In this document: positions 6,965 through 9,243 of the stretch, one piece after another
How positions within the stretch are numbered: the stretch's first letter is position 1
How the letters are laid out: each line of letters begins with the position of its first letter
Source: Methylococcales bacterium
GTDB lineage: Bacteria; Pseudomonadota; Gammaproteobacteria; Methylococcales; UBA1147
Length of the DNA: 9,243 nucleotides
Direction: 5' to 3'
Assembly (NCBI GenBank): GCA_024958995.1
Contig: JANXGZ010000068.1
Location: 1 to 9,243, forward strand
Translations under genes and position numbers: made by a program
Notes under the pieces: model-generated
Database searches by the model: none
Told to the model about the DNA's origin: nothing
The model's input: the letters and a program-made list of their open reading frames with translations, nothing else

Positions 6965-6970
6965 CGATGA

Positions 6971-7396
6971 CTAATTGCTCATGTGAATCTTGGAAGTCCA
7001 GCCGCTTTTCCCGTCGCACTGTTCGCCCTGAGGTTTGACCTTGACGTAGTGGATGAAATTGACAACGGTCCACTCCTCGAGTGTCGCCTTCGTACCTGCT
7101 TTAACAGTGCAGACATTGGTTTTTTCGCCGGAGCCTGCCGAACCGAAAGTCGGCATCCCCATCAGAAGGACTCTTCCTCCGTTAGGGCTTTGCAATGAAT
7201 AGGTATCTCCTTTAACCAGGTTTGTACTCATTGCCTTGGAGTCTTCGGCTCCACTGCCAACAAAATTGAACACAAACAAAAGCAGGAGCACAGCGATGCC
7301 CCCGTAAAATGCCTTGGGATTTGATTCTTTCAAGCCGACAATGGTATTGATAATTTTGGTGGCTTGTTCGGTTTTAAATTTGCTTTCGTTACTCAT
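6971..7396 (-). CDS. Small membrane-anchored protein with exported SH3-like tail, function unknown
   Basis: I do not recognise this 141-residue protein. Residues 1-28 are polar and charged (several Lys and Glu) and probably cytoplasmic. One hydrophobic helix covers about 29-47 (the FYGGIAVLLLLFVFNFVG region). Residues 50-141 would be periplasmic and look like a small beta-rich domain with Gly-rich turns. The end, about 108-137, has the pattern of an SH3-type closing segment (VNFIHYVKVK, then GKSGWTSKIHM). Two cysteines outside the membrane, C96 and C127, could form a disulfide bond. The SH3-like reading is only pattern resemblance. The start is secure: ATG at 7394-7396 follows a perfect AGGAGGT at ideal distance and a near-consensus promoter. 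It is transcribed alone, converging on ybbP and divergent from the VWA gene. Confidence 0.8.
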   Translation of the reverse strand: MSNESKFKTEQATKIINTIVGLKESNPKAFYGGIAVLLLLFVFNFVGSGAEDSKAMSTNLVKGDTYSLQSPNGGRVLLMGMPTFGSAGSGEKTNVCTVKAGTKATLEEWTVVNFIHYVKVKPQGEQCDGKSGWTSKIHMSN

Positions 7397-7403
7397 TAAG
7401 TAG

Positions 7404-7410
7404 ACCTCCT
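7404..7410 (-). promoter_or_regulatory. Perfect Shine-Dalgarno of the small membrane protein gene
   Basis: On the minus strand AGGAGGT lies 7 nt before the ATG at 7394-7396. It is the strongest ribosome binding site in the window and suggests efficient translation. Confidence 0.85.
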
Positions 7411-7425
7411 GTAGGGCAGTCGGTC

Positions 7426-7454
7426 ATTATATACTTGCTGAAAGAGCATGTCCC
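7426..7454 (-). promoter_or_regulatory. Sigma70-type promoter for the small membrane protein gene
   Basis: On the minus strand a perfect TATAAT (7426-7431) is preceded, at exactly 17 bp, by GGGACA (7449-7454, 4 of 6 matches to TTGACA). The predicted start of transcription is near 7419, giving a leader of roughly 20 nt that includes the strong Shine-Dalgarno. Confidence 0.6.
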
Positions 7455-7583
7455 AGCCAAGTTTATCAATCGGTATTTCCACTAGTGGTTTTTGGCGTGC
7501 AGTCGTTGCAATCCTAATCAAGAAAGATCGATTCAGAGTGAATCATTGGGATATTGTTTTTGGAACCTTTTCTCCGATTGCAT

Positions 7584-7592
7584 TGCTAGAAT
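7584..7592 (+). promoter_or_regulatory. Possible extended -10 promoter for the VWA/J-domain operon
   Basis: TGCTAGAAT matches the extended -10 form TGnTATAAT with one mismatch. No good -35 is found at 16-18 bp, which extended -10 promoters can tolerate. Transcription would begin near 7599, leaving a very short leader before the AAGGAG at 7600, so a more distant promoter is also possible. Confidence 0.35.
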
Positions 7593-7599
7593 ATCCTGT

Positions 7600-7605
7600 A
7601 AGGAG
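7600..7605 (+). promoter_or_regulatory. Ribosome binding site of the VWA-domain gene
   Basis: AAGGAG lies 8 nt before the ATG at 7614 and sets that start. Confidence 0.75.
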
Positions 7606-7613
7606 ATTTCCTT

Positions 7614-8321
7614 ATGAAGAAAAGTCATCTCGCTAAGCGTTCCCGCAGCTCCGGGGTCAGTAGTTTCCTCGGAAAATTGGACAGAATGCCGGCGGTCCGT
7701 GAGGGTGGGAAGCGTGGCCGACTGGTCTTCTCGATGGATGCGACAGCCAGTCGTGAACCGATGTGGGATCAAGCCTGTCGCATACAGCGCCAAATGTTCG
7801 AGGTTACCGAATCACTGGGTGGGTTGAATGTTCAGCTCTGTTACTACCATGGTTTCGACATCTTTTATTCCTACCCATGGGCCAACAAGGCTTCAACGCT
7901 GCTCGGTCAGATGTCAGAAGTCTGCTGTGTGTCTGGGCATACTCAGATCTACAAAATCCTTGAGCACGCTTTGTCGGAGACCCGCAAACAAAAAGTGAAC
8001 GCGGTAGTGTTTATCGGTGACTACATGGAAGAGAATGCTTCGACATTGTGCGGTTTATCGGGACAGTTGGGTATGCTGGGTGTTCCCGTGTTCATCTTCC
8101 ATGAAGGGGGGGAGATTGGTGCAGAGAATATTTTCAAAAGGATGGTCAGTTTGAGCGGGGGAGCTTATTGCCGATTCGATGCGGGTAGTGCGGACTTTCT
8201 TGCGGAGTTGCTGGGTGCGGTTGCCGTTTATGCTGCCGGCGGCAGAAAAGCGCTTGATGACTATTCCAGGAAACACGGGAAGCGGGTACTGCTCCTGACT
8301 GATCAGATGAACAGAGACTAG
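7614..8321 (+). CDS. VWA-domain protein with intact MIDAS, partner of a J-domain protein
   Basis: This 235-residue soluble protein has a von Willebrand factor A-like fold over about residues 35-210. The metal-ion-dependent adhesion site is readable: D42-A-T44-A-S46 after the strand RLVFSM, Thr110 in SGHTQI, and Asp136 in VVFIGDYMEE, which fits the DxSxS...T...D pattern with Thr in the second position. Other notable blocks are YYHGFD at 77-82, GVPVFIFHEGG at 156-166, SGGAYCRFDAGS at 181-192 and GAVAVYAAGG at 201-210. The first 30 residues are basic (K/R-rich) and probably flexible. There is no signal peptide, so it should be cytosolic. Such proteins usually bind partner proteins through Mg2+; the ligand here is unknown. 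The J-domain gene starts 1 nt after this stop, so the two products are likely to act together. I believe similar pairs exist in other proteobacteria, but I know of no characterised member. Confidence 0.85.
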   Translation: MKKSHLAKRSRSSGVSSFLGKLDRMPAVREGGKRGRLVFSMDATASREPMWDQACRIQRQMFEVTESLGGLNVQLCYYHGFDIFYSYPWANKASTLLGQMSEVCCVSGHTQIYKILEHALSETRKQKVNAVVFIGDYMEENASTLCGLSGQLGMLGVPVFIFHEGGEIGAENIFKRMVSLSGGAYCRFDAGSADFLAELLGAVAVYAAGGRKALDDYSRKHGKRVLLLTDQMNRD

Positions 8322-8322
8322 A

Positions 8323-9069
8323 TTGGCAAAGATCATTGTTGTTCTGGCAGTGATTGCTTTGGTCTGGGTTTGCCTGCGTTGGTTTACCCGGACGGCTGCA
8401 GCAGATATCAGGAAAAGCGTGAAGCGTTGGCTGGTCTGGGGGTGCGGCCTGCTCCTACTTTATTTGGTCGCGACAGGGCACCTTAACTGGTTGTTGCCGG
8501 TGATCGGGGGGTTGGTCGCTGTGCTTTTTCGATCGTTGCCGCATTTGTTGAGGTTTGCGCCTTTGCTGCAAAGGCTTTGGGTTCAGTACCGCCCTCGCGG
8601 GGGTACGGGCGGACCGGATGATGCATCCACGGTGGAAACGGAGTTCGTTCGCATGACGCTGGATCACGAGCGTGGTGAGATTATAGGGGAGGTGTTGAAA
8701 GGCAGTTTTTCCGGGCGCACCTTCAGCGAACTTGATCTACGCAGTCTCCTGCAACTGCGGCAAGAGGTACAGGGCATTGACGACGATGCTGTTGCCCTGA
8801 TCGAATCTTATCTTGAGCGGATTTATCCCGACGAGTGGCGGACCGGCGACCCGCATGGGCGGGAACGGAAGCAGACCGGCTTCGAAACGGATGGTCAACG
8901 GATGAGCCGTGAAGAGGCGTTTGAAGTCCTGGGACTGGCCGAAGGGGTTTCGTCCGAGGAAGTCTCTCAGGCTCATCGCAGGTTAATGCAGAAGATCCAC
9001 CCTGACCGTGGAGGCTCGGGTTACCTGGCTTCGAAGATCAATCGGGCAAGAGATGTCTTACTGGGATAG
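8323..9069 (+). CDS. Membrane-anchored protein with C-terminal J domain (Pam18/Tim14-like)
   Basis: This 248-residue protein begins with a hydrophobic helix at 3-19, followed by more hydrophobic segments at about 36-52 and 55-70. A conserved-looking middle region, about 104-170, includes VRMTLDHERGEIIGEVLKGS. A short J domain at about 196-248 ends the protein. The Hsp70-activating HPD triad is present (H226, P227, D228), followed by RGGSGYLASKINRARDVLL as in Pam18/Tim14-type J proteins. It should sit in the inner membrane and stimulate the ATPase of a DnaK-type Hsp70 at a specific site; its client is unknown. Translation is read from TTG at 8323, 1 nt after the stop of the VWA gene. That start lacks a strong ribosome binding site, so it is probably coupled, and it gives a clean N-terminal helix. 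A further gene appears to start at or after its end. Confidence 0.88.
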   Translation: MAKIIVVLAVIALVWVCLRWFTRTAAADIRKSVKRWLVWGCGLLLLYLVATGHLNWLLPVIGGLVAVLFRSLPHLLRFAPLLQRLWVQYRPRGGTGGPDDASTVETEFVRMTLDHERGEIIGEVLKGSFSGRTFSELDLRSLLQLRQEVQGIDDDAVALIESYLERIYPDEWRTGDPHGRERKQTGFETDGQRMSREEAFEVLGLAEGVSSEEVSQAHRRLMQKIHPDRGGSGYLASKINRARDVLLG

Positions 9070-9112
9070 GTTGGGCCAGCTGCGGCCGATAACAGGGCTG
9101 AGCGAATGGCTG

Positions 9113-9243
9113 ATGTTTACGCTTAGGCCCCTGTTCACCCGTCGAAAGCCCATTTTCCCGCTGGCTCTGCTGTTCCTTTTTTCGGCCTGCGCAATGATTC
9201 ACGAGCCTTACTACGGTCTTGATGAAAAGACGCGTTTCCACCG
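9113..9243 (+). CDS. Putative lipoprotein, N-terminal fragment (3' end outside window)
   Basis: The frame stays open to the window edge. From ATG 9113 it reads a basic N-terminus with RRK at 10-12, a hydrophobic core (about 13-23), and FSAC at 23-26, which resembles a lipobox with Cys26 as the lipidated residue. The -3 Phe is less usual. It then continues AMIHEPYYGLDEKTRFH. A purine-rich AGGGCTGAG lies about 10 nt upstream. The same frame is open back to an ATG at 9053, overlapping the J-domain gene by 17 nt and adding 20 residues (MSYWDRLGQL...); with that start the cysteine would be residue 46, too far in for a normal lipoprotein signal. The product cannot be named from 43 residues. It probably belongs to the VWA/J-domain transcript. 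Confidence 0.55.
   Translation, partial: MFTLRPLFTRRKPIFPLALLFLFSACAMIHEPYYGLDEKTRFH

Noticed and set aside
9038..9241. Minus-strand frame at the right edge
   Set aside because: It is opposite the lipoprotein-like frame and the J-domain end, is Gln/Arg-rich, and has no domain.
1..9243. CRISPR array, tRNA, rRNA, insertion sequence or phage attachment site
   Set aside because: No regular repeats, cloverleaf-like segments, transposase motifs or long terminal inverted repeats were seen on either strand.

Overview
The window looks like ordinary chromosome from a gammaproteobacterium. Three things point there. An MFS transporter of the YajR type sits directly upstream of ssb. The SSB has a core close to that of E. 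coli and ends in the DDDIPF tail. A divergent tesA / ybbA-ybbP locus has the same layout as in E. coli. The genus cannot be fixed from the sequence. I see no insertion sequence, phage gene, CRISPR array, rRNA or tRNA.

Layout. (1) 1-1580, plus strand: the 3' part of an MFS transporter gene with a C-terminal YAM-like domain, then ssb. (2) 1581-1945: a 365-bp stretch without a convincing gene. It holds a likely terminator, an isolated -35-like hexamer, a short imperfect direct repeat and a small hairpin. (3) 1946-2876, minus strand: an isochorismatase-family hydrolase and a HopJ-family protein 7 bp apart, probably one transcript. (4) 3070-6905: tesA on the minus strand, with ybbA and ybbP on the plus strand starting 40 bp away. 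(5) 6906-7396: a hairpin between converging genes, then a small minus-strand gene for a one-helix membrane-anchored protein with a strong promoter and ribosome binding site. (6) 7614-9243, plus strand: a VWA-domain protein, a membrane-anchored C-terminal J-domain protein starting 1 nt after it at a TTG codon, and the start of a putative lipoprotein gene cut by the window edge.

How the genes work together. SSB protects single-stranded DNA. YbbA and YbbP form an FtsX/MacB-like ABC complex that probably works with the periplasmic lipolytic enzyme TesA. The VWA and J-domain proteins look like a coupled pair: a soluble metal-site (MIDAS) protein and a Pam18/Tim14-like inner-membrane J protein that would recruit a DnaK-type Hsp70. 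This pair is the best candidate here for a poorly described system. I believe related pairs occur in other proteobacteria, but I know of no established function.
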